Position numbers and translations under genes: made by a program. This document shows positions 57,254-64,000 of a DNA stretch of 64,000 nt, piece by piece. Below the pieces are notes generated by a model. It was not told the DNA's origin, searched no databases, and was given only the letters and a program-made list of their open reading frames with translations. Every line of letters starts with the position of its first letter. The stretch's first letter is position 1. The stretch is from JANQIO01 sp965601975 (GTDB lineage Bacteria > Pseudomonadota > Gammaproteobacteria > Pseudomonadales > Halieaceae), in NCBI GenBank assembly GCA_965601975.1, contig OZ271856.1, forward strand, positions 124,001 to 188,000, given 5' to 3'.

Positions 57254-58357
57254 ATGAAAACAGTACCGCTCGATGGGCTGCACCGGGAGCTGGGTGGTCG
57301 CATGGTGCCCTTCGCAGGCTATGACATGCCGGTCCAGTACCCCGACGGCATCATTGCCGAGCATCAGCATACCCGCGAGGCCGCGGGCCTGTTCGACGTG
57401 TCGCACATGGGCCAGGTGCGCATTCACGGCGCCGGTGCCACCGGGGCCCTGGAGGCCCTGCTGCCGGTGGACCTGGAAGGTCTCGATACCCATGCCCAGG
57501 TCTACGCGCTGCTCACCAACGACGACGGCGGCGTGCGCGATGACCTGATCATCACCCGCTGGGACGACGACACGTTCTTCCTGGTCATCAACGCCGCCTG
57601 CAAGGAAGCGGATGTCGCCTATATGCGTGAACGGCTGCCGGACTTCGCGCTGGACGAGCTGGAAGACCGCGCGCTTCTGGCGCTGCAGGGCCCGCAGGCA
57701 AGGGACGTGGTGTCGGCGCTGGTGCCTGCCGCGGCAGAGCTGACGTTCATGCGTGGCTGTCCGGCGGAGCTGGAGGGTGAGGAGATCTACGTGACCTGCT
57801 CCGGCTATACCGGAGAGGATGGCTTTGAGCTGTCGATACCCGCCGCCAGCGCCGAGGCGGTGGCGCGCAAGCTTCTTGCTGACGAGCGCGTGAAACTGAT
57901 CGGCCTCGGTGCGCGTGATTCCCTGCGGCTGGAGGCGGGGCTGTGCCTGTACGGCCACGAACTTTCCGAAACCACCACCCCGGTCGAAGCGGGCCTGATG
58001 TGGTCAATCAGCAAGGCGCGCCGGGCCGACGGCGAGCGAGCCGGCGGATTCCCGGGTGCGGAAGCCATCTTTGCCGCGCAGGCTGCGGGCGTCGATCGCA
58101 GGCGCGTCGGGCTCAAGGTCGACGGCAAGCGCCCGGTAAGGGAAGGACAGCGCGTGCTGAATTCCGAGGGCGGCGATGTCGGCGTGATCACCAGCGCCTG
58201 CGTCGGCCCGACCGCCGGCGCCCCCATCGCCATGGCGACGGTGCTGGCGGACTACCGGGAACCCGGCACTTCGCTGTCGGTGGATGTTCGCGGCAAGCCG
58301 CTGCCGGTGACGGTCAGCAAAATGCCTTTCGTACCCCAGCGCTACTTCCGCGGCTGA
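57254..58357 (+). CDS. gcvT: Aminomethyltransferase (glycine cleavage T protein)
   Basis: Transfers the methylene unit of glycine from the H protein to tetrahydrofolate. 367 residues (typical 360-375) from the ATG at 57254 (AGGGGA upstream): GGRMVPFAGYDMPVQY, GLFDVSHMGQVRI, CSGYTGEDGFELSIP, GLGARDSLRLEAGLCLYGHEL, and C-terminal RGKPLPVTVSKMPFVPQRYFR. gcvH and gcvP are not adjacent. Its end overlaps batD convergently by 16 bases. Confidence 0.95.
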   Translation: MKTVPLDGLHRELGGRMVPFAGYDMPVQYPDGIIAEHQHTREAAGLFDVSHMGQVRIHGAGATGALEALLPVDLEGLDTHAQVYALLTNDDGGVRDDLIITRWDDDTFFLVINAACKEADVAYMRERLPDFALDELEDRALLALQGPQARDVVSALVPAAAELTFMRGCPAELEGEEIYVTCSGYTGEDGFELSIPAASAEAVARKLLADERVKLIGLGARDSLRLEAGLCLYGHELSETTTPVEAGLMWSISKARRADGERAGGFPGAEAIFAAQAAGVDRRRVGLKVDGKRPVREGQRVLNSEGGDVGVITSACVGPTAGAPIAMATVLADYREPGTSLSVDVRGKPLPVTVSKMPFVPQRYFRG

Positions 58358-59574
58358 GTCGGATTGAGTGACAGGGGCTTCGTCGAAGCCTCCCGGGGTC
58401 GCCCGCGCTTGAGTTTGTCTACCAGTTTGCCGCCGCCCGCCGGTGGCTCGCCCTCGCGTCCGAAGCCGGCCTGTAGCAGCGCTTCTGCCGCATCGGCCTC
58501 GCCGACCGCTGCGGCGGAGCCGCGCAGGGTCAGCCAGCCTTCCCCGCGGGTGTTGAGCCACCGGTAAAGCGCCGCTGCCGCGGTGCGGGCATCACCGCGC
58601 CTCAGGGCAGCCCTGGCGCGCGCCAGCGGGCGAGCGCGCATCTTCCGCCACTGGATCAGCAGCAAACCCCCTGCCAACAGCACCAGGGCCAGCCACAGGT
58701 GGCGCACTGATAGCGTCGGCAATGTAATGCTCTCGATCGAGCTCGTCACTGCGCTGCCGGCATCCACGGACACTTCCGGCAGCACCGCGGTTTCCAGCCG
58801 TCCGGCGTCGGTATTCCACCAGGCAATTTGCTGTTCCGGCAGCACATACTGCCCCGGCGCTTCGACGACGTAGGTAATCGCCTGTCGCCGGATGGCGGTG
58901 GCCTCGCCCCGGTTGCTGCGATTCTCGAGGGTCGGGATGTCGGGGTAGGCCGCCAGTCCCGCCGTACCGCCTGCCTCGAGTTCCGGCAGCATCATGGCGG
59001 TGACCCGGCTGCCCCGCACTTCCAGGGTGCGGGTGAAGGCGTCGCCCGGAGACAGGCCGACGAGTTCCCGGTCGAACGCCTCCTCGATCACCAGGGAGGG
59101 GGTGGCCAGCCACGCGTCCAGCCCGCGCAGCGCCTCGGGAATGAGCGCCTCGAGTGTGAGAGGTTCGGTCTGCAGACGGCCGCGGACGATACCCGCTTCC
59201 GCATCGTTGACCGCCAGTTCCAGGGTGACGGCTGGTACGAAGTAGCGGCCCGCTCGCTGTGGGTACAACTCCAGCTGCCACTGCTGTACCACCCAGGTCA
59301 CGCCCTGCTCGCGACGGCTCAGGTTGGTGGCAAACTCATCCCGGCGCAGGACCACCAGGTTGTCTACTTCCGGCAGTGCGATTCTGGTCCCCCCCGCGAA
59401 CCAGCGCGGCGTGGATACCTCGATCAGCATGCGCACCTCCTGGCCGACCACGATGCCCTCGGCGGGCTCCAGCCTGGACGAGAGCCGCAGCTTGTCGTCC
59501 TTCATCAACTCATCCACGGTGGTCGCCGCCGCCGGCTGCGTCCACAACAGCAAAAGGCAAAGCCAGCGCTTCAC
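58342..59574 (-). CDS. batD: BatD-like protein (oxygen-tolerance family)
   Basis: 410 residues: signal peptide (MKRWLCLLLLWTQPAAA), tandem beta-sandwich BatD repeats in the periplasm (VVGQEVRMLIEVSTPRWFAGG; RAGRYFVPAVTLEL; SPGDAFTRTLEVRG), one C-terminal transmembrane helix (LWLALVLLAGGLLLIQW, about 292-308) and a cytoplasmic helical tail. Last gene of the MoxR-Bat operon, overlapping batB by 4 bases. The Bat system is linked to stress tolerance in Bacteroides; its mechanism is unsettled. Confidence 0.87.
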   Translation of the reverse strand: MKRWLCLLLLWTQPAAATTVDELMKDDKLRLSSRLEPAEGIVVGQEVRMLIEVSTPRWFAGGTRIALPEVDNLVVLRRDEFATNLSRREQGVTWVVQQWQLELYPQRAGRYFVPAVTLELAVNDAEAGIVRGRLQTEPLTLEALIPEALRGLDAWLATPSLVIEEAFDRELVGLSPGDAFTRTLEVRGSRVTAMMLPELEAGGTAGLAAYPDIPTLENRSNRGEATAIRRQAITYVVEAPGQYVLPEQQIAWWNTDAGRLETAVLPEVSVDAGSAVTSSIESITLPTLSVRHLWLALVLLAGGLLLIQWRKMRARPLARARAALRRGDARTAAAALYRWLNTRGEGWLTLRGSAAAVGEADAAEALLQAGFGREGEPPAGGGKLVDKLKRGRPREASTKPLSLNPTQPRK

Positions 59575-61172
59575 GGGTCAGGCTCCTCCTGCCGCTGCTG
59601 GTCGAGCTGCATGGAAAACTTCACCGCCAGGAAGTAGGTGGGGTCACGCTGGACGCTGCGCATCCACATGTCGTTGATCTTCTCGTCCTGCAGGATCTGT
59701 TCGGCGCTCAGCTGCTCCCGCTGCATCTCGGCCATAAGGGTTTCATCCGCGCCGTCGGCGCGGGCGGCTTCCTCCTCGCCGGCCTGCTCGCCGGGCTTGC
59801 CGTCGCGCTGGGATTCACTCATCGCATTGATGGCGTCGATCAGGTCCTGCACCAGCTGGCGGTTGCGCCGGGCCGCCTCGAAATCGGGCGCTTCCGCGAG
59901 CACTTCCGTGTACTGGGCCACCGCATCCAGGTAACGCTCGCCCTGGGCCAGCGCGTTGGCGCGATTGAACCGGGCGGCGGGGCTGTCAACCCGGGAGAAG
60001 TACTCCGCGGCCAACTCGAACTCTTCCGCGTAGTAGTAGGCCACGGCTTTCCAGTGGGGACTCTCGAAGCGGTCGGCGGCCGCGGTGTACTCGCCCCGTT
60101 GCAGCAGCCGCTGGCCCTGCTGGTCTGGCGTCAACCAGAGCCCCGTGAACCAGCGTGTGAACCCTTCCTGGCCAGTGTGGCTCTCGGCCATGGCGGGCTC
60201 GGGGTTGCCCAACACCAGCAGCGCCGCCAGCCCCCACTGCAGGGTCCAGCCGCGACGAAACCAGAGTGCAAACAGGGCCAGGCAGGGAAACACCAGCCAG
60301 TAGCCTGCGTCCTGCCAGGGAACGGCGCTGTCGCCGGTGACCACGTAGTGCGCCTCGATACGCCGGTGGGTGGCGGTCACATCCCGTTTGTCGACGCTGA
60401 GCGGAATGAAACGGCCCCCGGCGCTGCTGGCGAGATTCTCGAGTGCACGGGTTTCCAGGGGGATTTCCGCATCTTCCGTGCCTACCCCCCAGACCAGCAG
60501 CTGGTGGGGACGCGCGCCGAAAAACTCCTCGAAGGTGGCCTCACTGCCCTCGGAGACGCCGTCAGTCACCAGCAGCACCGTGGTGGGCGCGGTGCCGTCT
60601 CCGATCACGGTGTCCACCAGCGGCAGAGCGCGCTCGGCGAATTTTCCGTTGCGCGGCATGACCCGGGTGTCGATCGCCGACAGGTACTGGTTGAGGATGT
60701 CGCTGTCATCGGTCAGGCCCAGTACCGTGTGGGCGCTGCCGGCGTAGACCACCAGGGCATTGCGGGCGTCTTCGCGCAGGGCAAACAGTTCGGAGAGTTT
60801 TTGCCGGGCACGCACCAGGCGCGAGGGCTGGATATCCGCCTGCTTCATCGAGGCGGAGGCGTCCAGCAGTACCACCAGCGCCGCATCATCCCGGGCCAGC
60901 GGGGAGGGCTGCTGTCGCCAGCTGGGGCCCATGACCACTACCGTCATCAACAGCATCAGCATCCAGGCCACGGCGATCGGGCTGAACAGGCGATTGCGGA
61001 ACTGGCGCAGGCGCAGCGCTTTCAACAGGTGCGGCGCAATGATGCCTTCCAGCTGGTCCTGTCCCGCTCGGGTTCGCAACTGCAGTGCCAGGGCCAACAG
61101 TGGCAGCACCAGCAGCAGGCCCCACAGGGGGCGCATGAAGTGAAAGTGCTCGATCCAGCCGCTACCCGGCAT
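59571..61172 (-). CDS. batB: BatB-like VWA-TPR membrane protein
   Basis: 533 residues. Two N-terminal membrane helices, then a von Willebrand A domain (about 90-285) with the MIDAS D-A-S-A-S and the downstream TVLLVTDG. A third helix follows (about 302-320), then TPR-like repeats (LLQRGEYTAAADRF; ALAQGERYLDAVAQYTEVLAEAP), and an acidic/Gln-rich tail. This combines the BatB and BatC parts that are separate in Bacteroides. Overlaps batA by 11 bases. Confidence 0.88.
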   Translation of the reverse strand: MPGSGWIEHFHFMRPLWGLLLVLPLLALALQLRTRAGQDQLEGIIAPHLLKALRLRQFRNRLFSPIAVAWMLMLLMTVVVMGPSWRQQPSPLARDDAALVVLLDASASMKQADIQPSRLVRARQKLSELFALREDARNALVVYAGSAHTVLGLTDDSDILNQYLSAIDTRVMPRNGKFAERALPLVDTVIGDGTAPTTVLLVTDGVSEGSEATFEEFFGARPHQLLVWGVGTEDAEIPLETRALENLASSAGGRFIPLSVDKRDVTATHRRIEAHYVVTGDSAVPWQDAGYWLVFPCLALFALWFRRGWTLQWGLAALLVLGNPEPAMAESHTGQEGFTRWFTGLWLTPDQQGQRLLQRGEYTAAADRFESPHWKAVAYYYAEEFELAAEYFSRVDSPAARFNRANALAQGERYLDAVAQYTEVLAEAPDFEAARRNRQLVQDLIDAINAMSESQRDGKPGEQAGEEEAARADGADETLMAEMQREQLSAEQILQDEKINDMWMRSVQRDPTYFLAVKFSMQLDQQRQEEPDP

Positions 61173-62151
61173 GGGCGGGCCTCCGGCGCCAGGCCATGAT
61201 CGCGGCGGACAGGTGATACAGGCCGTAATAGGCCATGATCAGCGCCACCGGTATGTGGTGCAGGCTGTAGCGCGGCCGGAAACTGGTGGTCTCAAACAGC
61301 TCCGGTTCCAGTGCGGCGATGGTGGCGTAGGCCTCGGCCAGCTGCTGCCGGTCCATGGCCTGGAAGAACGCGCCGCCGGTCAGCTCCGCTACCCGTTCCA
61401 GGGTCTCCTGGTCCAGTTCCTCTTCGCCGACGCTGGTGGGATCCCCGATCGCCACCGTATAGATGCGGATATTCTCGGCAGCGGCCACCTTGGCGGCCTC
61501 CACCGGCGGTACCTGGCTGCCGGTGTCGTTGCCATCGGTCAGGATCATCAGCACGCGGTTCTCCGTGTCGCTCTGCCTGAACAGGTGAATCGCCAGGCCA
61601 ATGGCATCGCCGAACACGGTGCTCTGGCCGGCCATGCCGATCTCGGTTTCGTCCAGCAGGGACAGCCAGGTGTCGTGGTCCTCGGTGAAAGGCGCCTGCA
61701 GGTACGGCGCGCTGCCAAACACAATCAGCCCCAACCGGTCGCTGCGGCGTTGCCGGGACAGCTCCGCCAGCACCAGTTTCACCGCTTCCAGGCGATCGAC
61801 CTGGGTGCCGTCCGGACGCGCAAAATCCCTCGCCTGCATGGAGCCGGACAGGTCCACCGCCACCATCAGGTCCCGCGCCGAACGCGTTTGCTCGACCGCG
61901 TCGCCCACCCACTCCGGCCGCGCCGCGGCGATGACCAGGCAGAGCCAGGTGAACACCACGAGGATTTTCTGGATGCGGGTTCGCACCAGCACCACGGCCC
62001 CGGTCCCCGGTGCATCCTCGCTCAGGGTGACCAGGCGTTTGAAGAACGGCACCTTGACCGAATCCCGCGTGTGCCGGAAAGCCGGCAGGCGGCGCAGCAG
62101 CAATGGCAGCGGCAGCAGCAGCAGACAAAGTGGGTAGGCGAACTCGATCAC
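61162..62151 (-). CDS. batA: BatA-like VWA membrane protein
   Basis: 329 residues from the GTG at 62151 (GTGA overlap with the DUF4381 gene; Met at 62190 lies inside that gene). Two N-terminal helices, a VWA domain with intact MIDAS (AVDLSGSM, then LILTDGNDTGS) and a C-terminal helix (about 300-318). The start region VIEFAYPLCLLLLPLPLLLRRL is typical of BatA. Thought to form a membrane complex with BatB activated by the MoxR ATPase. Confidence 0.88.
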   Translation of the reverse strand: MIEFAYPLCLLLLPLPLLLRRLPAFRHTRDSVKVPFFKRLVTLSEDAPGTGAVVLVRTRIQKILVVFTWLCLVIAAARPEWVGDAVEQTRSARDLMVAVDLSGSMQARDFARPDGTQVDRLEAVKLVLAELSRQRRSDRLGLIVFGSAPYLQAPFTEDHDTWLSLLDETEIGMAGQSTVFGDAIGLAIHLFRQSDTENRVLMILTDGNDTGSQVPPVEAAKVAAAENIRIYTVAIGDPTSVGEEELDQETLERVAELTGGAFFQAMDRQQLAEAYATIAALEPELFETTSFRPRYSLHHIPVALIMAYYGLYHLSAAIMAWRRRPAHAG

Positions 62152-62645
62152 GGCCTGGCCCCCTGGTGCCCACGCACCCAGGATTCGCACTCCCGCGCCA
62201 GGGTATCGATTGCGTTGGAGACATCCGAGGATCCAACCCGGTACTGGCCCTGGGCGAGGAGTCCGCGGCTCTCATCGCTGAACCCGGGCCCGTGCCGGGC
62301 CAGCCAGTCCAGCCAGGCGTCGCCGCTTAGTGCGGCCACCTCCTGCCGCGGGAATGCGGTCAGGGCGGTGATCTTCAAAAGCCGGGCGAGTTCTGCGGGC
62401 TGTTGTTCCACGCCCAGGGATCGGCAGGCCCGAAGTCCCGCCAGCGCCTCGCGGCGATAGCGGTTGCGCTGCCAGCGGCGCCAGCGCTTCCACGCGAACA
62501 CGCAGAGCGCCAATACAAGCAGTGCCGCCAGTACCAGCCAGCCCGGCGCCGGCGGCCAGGCGGGCACAGGCGCCGGCTCTGCCAGGTGCTCCAGCCGGGC
62601 GACGGCGTAGTTGCCAAAGATGTCCGGGAGTTCGGGCAGGGCCAT
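62148..62645 (-). CDS. DUF4381 membrane protein of the Bat operon
   Basis: 165 residues from the ATG at 62645, one base after the DUF58 stop. The N-terminus MALPELPDIFGNYAVARLEHLAEP is followed by a single transmembrane helix (about 31-50), a basic stretch (WKRWRRWQRNRYRRE), and a helical cytoplasmic domain (LARLLKITALTAFPRQEVAALSGDAWLDWL) characteristic of DUF4381. Always found between DUF58 and BatA in such operons; role unknown. Confidence 0.85.
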   Translation of the reverse strand: MALPELPDIFGNYAVARLEHLAEPAPVPAWPPAPGWLVLAALLVLALCVFAWKRWRRWQRNRYRREALAGLRACRSLGVEQQPAELARLLKITALTAFPRQEVAALSGDAWLDWLARHGPGFSDESRGLLAQGQYRVGSSDVSNAIDTLARECESWVRGHQGARP

Positions 62646-62646
62646 G

Positions 62647-63561
62647 TCAGGCCTGCCCCAGCTGGTCGCGCAGCTGGTCGAATACCGGCGCGACCGTATC
62701 CACCGCCAGCACCGGCATGCCGTGCTTGCGCAGTTCGTTGCGCAGCTCTGCCTGGCCGGACCGGAAGCTGGCTTCAAAGCGTTCACCGAGGTCGCCGCGC
62801 TGGGGTTCGATCTGCAGCTGCAGGCGGCCGTCGGAGACCACCAGGTTGGCGGCGGTGGAGATGTCCTGTTCGAGGGGGTCGTAGACCTGGCAGGCCAGCA
62901 GGTCGTTGTGGCGGGCGATGGTCTTGAGGCTCGCCAGGCAGCGATCGTCCCAGCCGTCGAAATCGGAAATGACGCAGACCAGGTAGTCGTGGCCCGCCAT
63001 GCGCTCGGCCACCGCCAGGGCGGCGGCGAGCTGGCCGCTGTTGCTCTCGGTGCCGGTATCCGCGCGCAGCTCCCGGTTCATGCGGGAGAGCTGGTCGAGG
63101 CCGTTCATCAGGGTGCTCTCCCGGCGGGACGGCCGGGTCTGCAGCAGCTGCCGGTCATTGAAAAGAATCGTGCCGACCCGGTCTCCCTGGCTCAGCACCC
63201 GCCACGCCGCGAGCGCGGCCAGCTCCGCGGCCACCACGGATTTCATTTTGCGGCGGCTGCCAAAGAACATGGCCAGGCGCTGGTCCACCAGCAGGATCAC
63301 CGGGCGGTCGCGTTCCTCGTTGTACACCCGCACATGGGGCCGGCCGGTGCGGTTGGTGACGCGCCAGTCCATGGTGCGGATATCGTCGCCGGGCCGGTAG
63401 TTGCGAAGCTCTTCGAAGTCGAGACCGCGGCCGCGCAGGCGAGAGCGCTTGCGACCGCTCAGTACGCTGTGCAGGGGCTGCTTCGGCAGGAAGGAAAAGC
63501 CGCGCGCCTCCAGCCGCAGGCGGGCCAGCGCGTGGGTATCGGTGTAAACGCCTTCAGGCAA
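62647..63561 (-). CDS. DUF58 VWA-like protein
   Basis: 304 residues. N-terminal region with LRLEARGFSFLP, the DUF58 signature EELRNYRPGDDIRTMDWRVTNRTGRPHVRVYNEERDRPVILLVD, and a VWA-like fold (DYLVCVISDFDGWDD). No transmembrane helix. Partner of MoxR ATPases; the start overlaps the MoxR gene by 8 bases. Confidence 0.92.
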   Translation of the reverse strand: MPEGVYTDTHALARLRLEARGFSFLPKQPLHSVLSGRKRSRLRGRGLDFEELRNYRPGDDIRTMDWRVTNRTGRPHVRVYNEERDRPVILLVDQRLAMFFGSRRKMKSVVAAELAALAAWRVLSQGDRVGTILFNDRQLLQTRPSRRESTLMNGLDQLSRMNRELRADTGTESNSGQLAAALAVAERMAGHDYLVCVISDFDGWDDRCLASLKTIARHNDLLACQVYDPLEQDISTAANLVVSDGRLQLQIEPQRGDLGERFEASFRSGQAELRNELRKHGMPVLAVDTVAPVFDQLRDQLGQA

Positions 63562-64000
63562 CGGCCACCCGCCGCAGCATTTCCTCGATCACCTGGTCCG
63601 CGGAAACCCCGTCGGCCAGGGCGTCATAGCTGAGGATGAGGCGATGGCGCAGCACCGGGTGGGCGATGGCGCGCACATCGTCCGGGTCGACGTAGTCGCG
63701 GCCGGCGATAAAGGCGCGGGCTCGCGCCGCCCGGTGCAGGCCGATACTGGCTCGCGGGCTCGAGCCGATATCGATCCAGCGGCCCAGGTCGTCGCCGTAG
63801 GCCTGCGGGTCCCGTGTCGCCATGACGATATCGACCAGGTAGCGCTCGACGTTCTCACTGACATGGATTTGCCGGACCTGTTCGCGGGCATCGAAGATGG
63901 CCTGCTGGGGTACGCGAACCTCGTCGCTGTCGCTGGCGGCTTCCTCGCTGTGCACCAGGCGCACGATATCGAGTTCCGCTTCCTGGACGGGATAGTCGAG
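63554..64000 (-). CDS. MoxR-family AAA+ ATPase, 5' end cut by window
   Basis: Only the C-terminal 148 residues are in the window (from LDYPVQEAELDIV): the small helical lid domain of MoxR (QIHVSENVERYLVDIVMATRDPQAYGDDLGRWIDIGSSPRASIGLHRAARARAFIAGRDYVDPDDV) with the conserved GSSPRA sensor 2 Arg. Walker motifs lie beyond the right edge. First gene in this window of the MoxR-DUF58-DUF4381-BatA-BatB-BatD operon. Confidence 0.93.
   Translation of the reverse strand, partial: LDYPVQEAELDIVRLVHSEEAASDSDEVRVPQQAIFDAREQVRQIHVSENVERYLVDIVMATRDPQAYGDDLGRWIDIGSSPRASIGLHRAARARAFIAGRDYVDPDDVRAIAHPVLRHRLILSYDALADGVSADQVIEEMLRRVAVA

Overview
The window is a high-GC, gene-dense chromosomal segment of a free-living gammaproteobacterium. 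The gene order from about 3.4 to 33.8 kb (tatCBA-hisE-hisI-ubiB-ubiJ-ubiE, hslUV, an FtsN-like SPOR gene, argS, priA, rpmE, malic enzyme, mrcA, pilMNOPQ, aroKB, gltBD, hemE) is the backbone I know from Pseudomonas aeruginosa. Protein features such as DUF3094, an HdfR-type regulator and a DmdC/FadE5-type acyl-CoA dehydrogenase suggest a marine relative of Pseudomonadales/Cellvibrionales, possibly Halieaceae. That taxonomic call is inference; no ribosomal RNA lies in the window.

Layout. 1-3.4 kb: the cut end of an ABC exporter, then a divergent cardiolipin synthase (clsB) and its usual partner ybhP. 3.4-8.8 kb, minus strand: ubiEJB (ubiquinone), hisIE (histidine) and tatABC (twin-arginine export). 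8.9-15.8 kb, minus strand: DUF971, hslVU with a sigma-32-like promoter, the SPOR protein, argS and priA. 16-17.6 kb: rpmE with its own promoter and terminator, and a short malic enzyme. 17.6-25 kb: mrcA (PBP1a) divergent from the type IV pilus assembly operon pilMNOPQ, a classical pairing. 25-33.8 kb: aroK, aroB, gltB, gltD, hemE. 33.8-41 kb is more variable: a low-GC zinc-ribbon membrane protein, cysE with a TrmB-like methyltransferase, an acyltransferase, srkA, modABC and a ComF-type phosphoribosyltransferase. 41-45 kb: an acyl-CoA dehydrogenase with a clear promoter/operator, DUF3094, tRNA-Pro(CGG) with an unusual tandem repeat carrying copies of its 3' end, and a low-GC secreted beta-helix protein. 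45-51.3 kb: an arsR-arsI arsenic pair with a matched operator pair; a TetR regulator cotranscribed with puuB and divergent from puuA (putrescine catabolism); a six-helix membrane protein; and mtnA (methionine salvage). 51.2-64 kb: a B12-dependent radical SAM protein, a small membrane protein, hdfR, a small acidic protein, an intergenic region rich in hairpins and palindromes ahead of a membrane class III adenylate cyclase, an AroK paralogue, gcvT, and a MoxR-DUF58-DUF4381-BatA-BatB-BatD operon that runs off the right edge.

The features most worth following up are the tRNA-Pro 3'-end tandem repeat (like the E. coli tyrT/rtT arrangement), the array of GGGA-loop hairpins and paired TGTCCGGACA palindromes upstream of the adenylate cyclase, the shared TATTTC-N10-GAAATA operators of arsR/arsI, the puuA/puuB/TetR locus, and mtnA with an apparent ATC start codon. 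I found no CRISPR array, prophage, insertion sequence or complete defence system.
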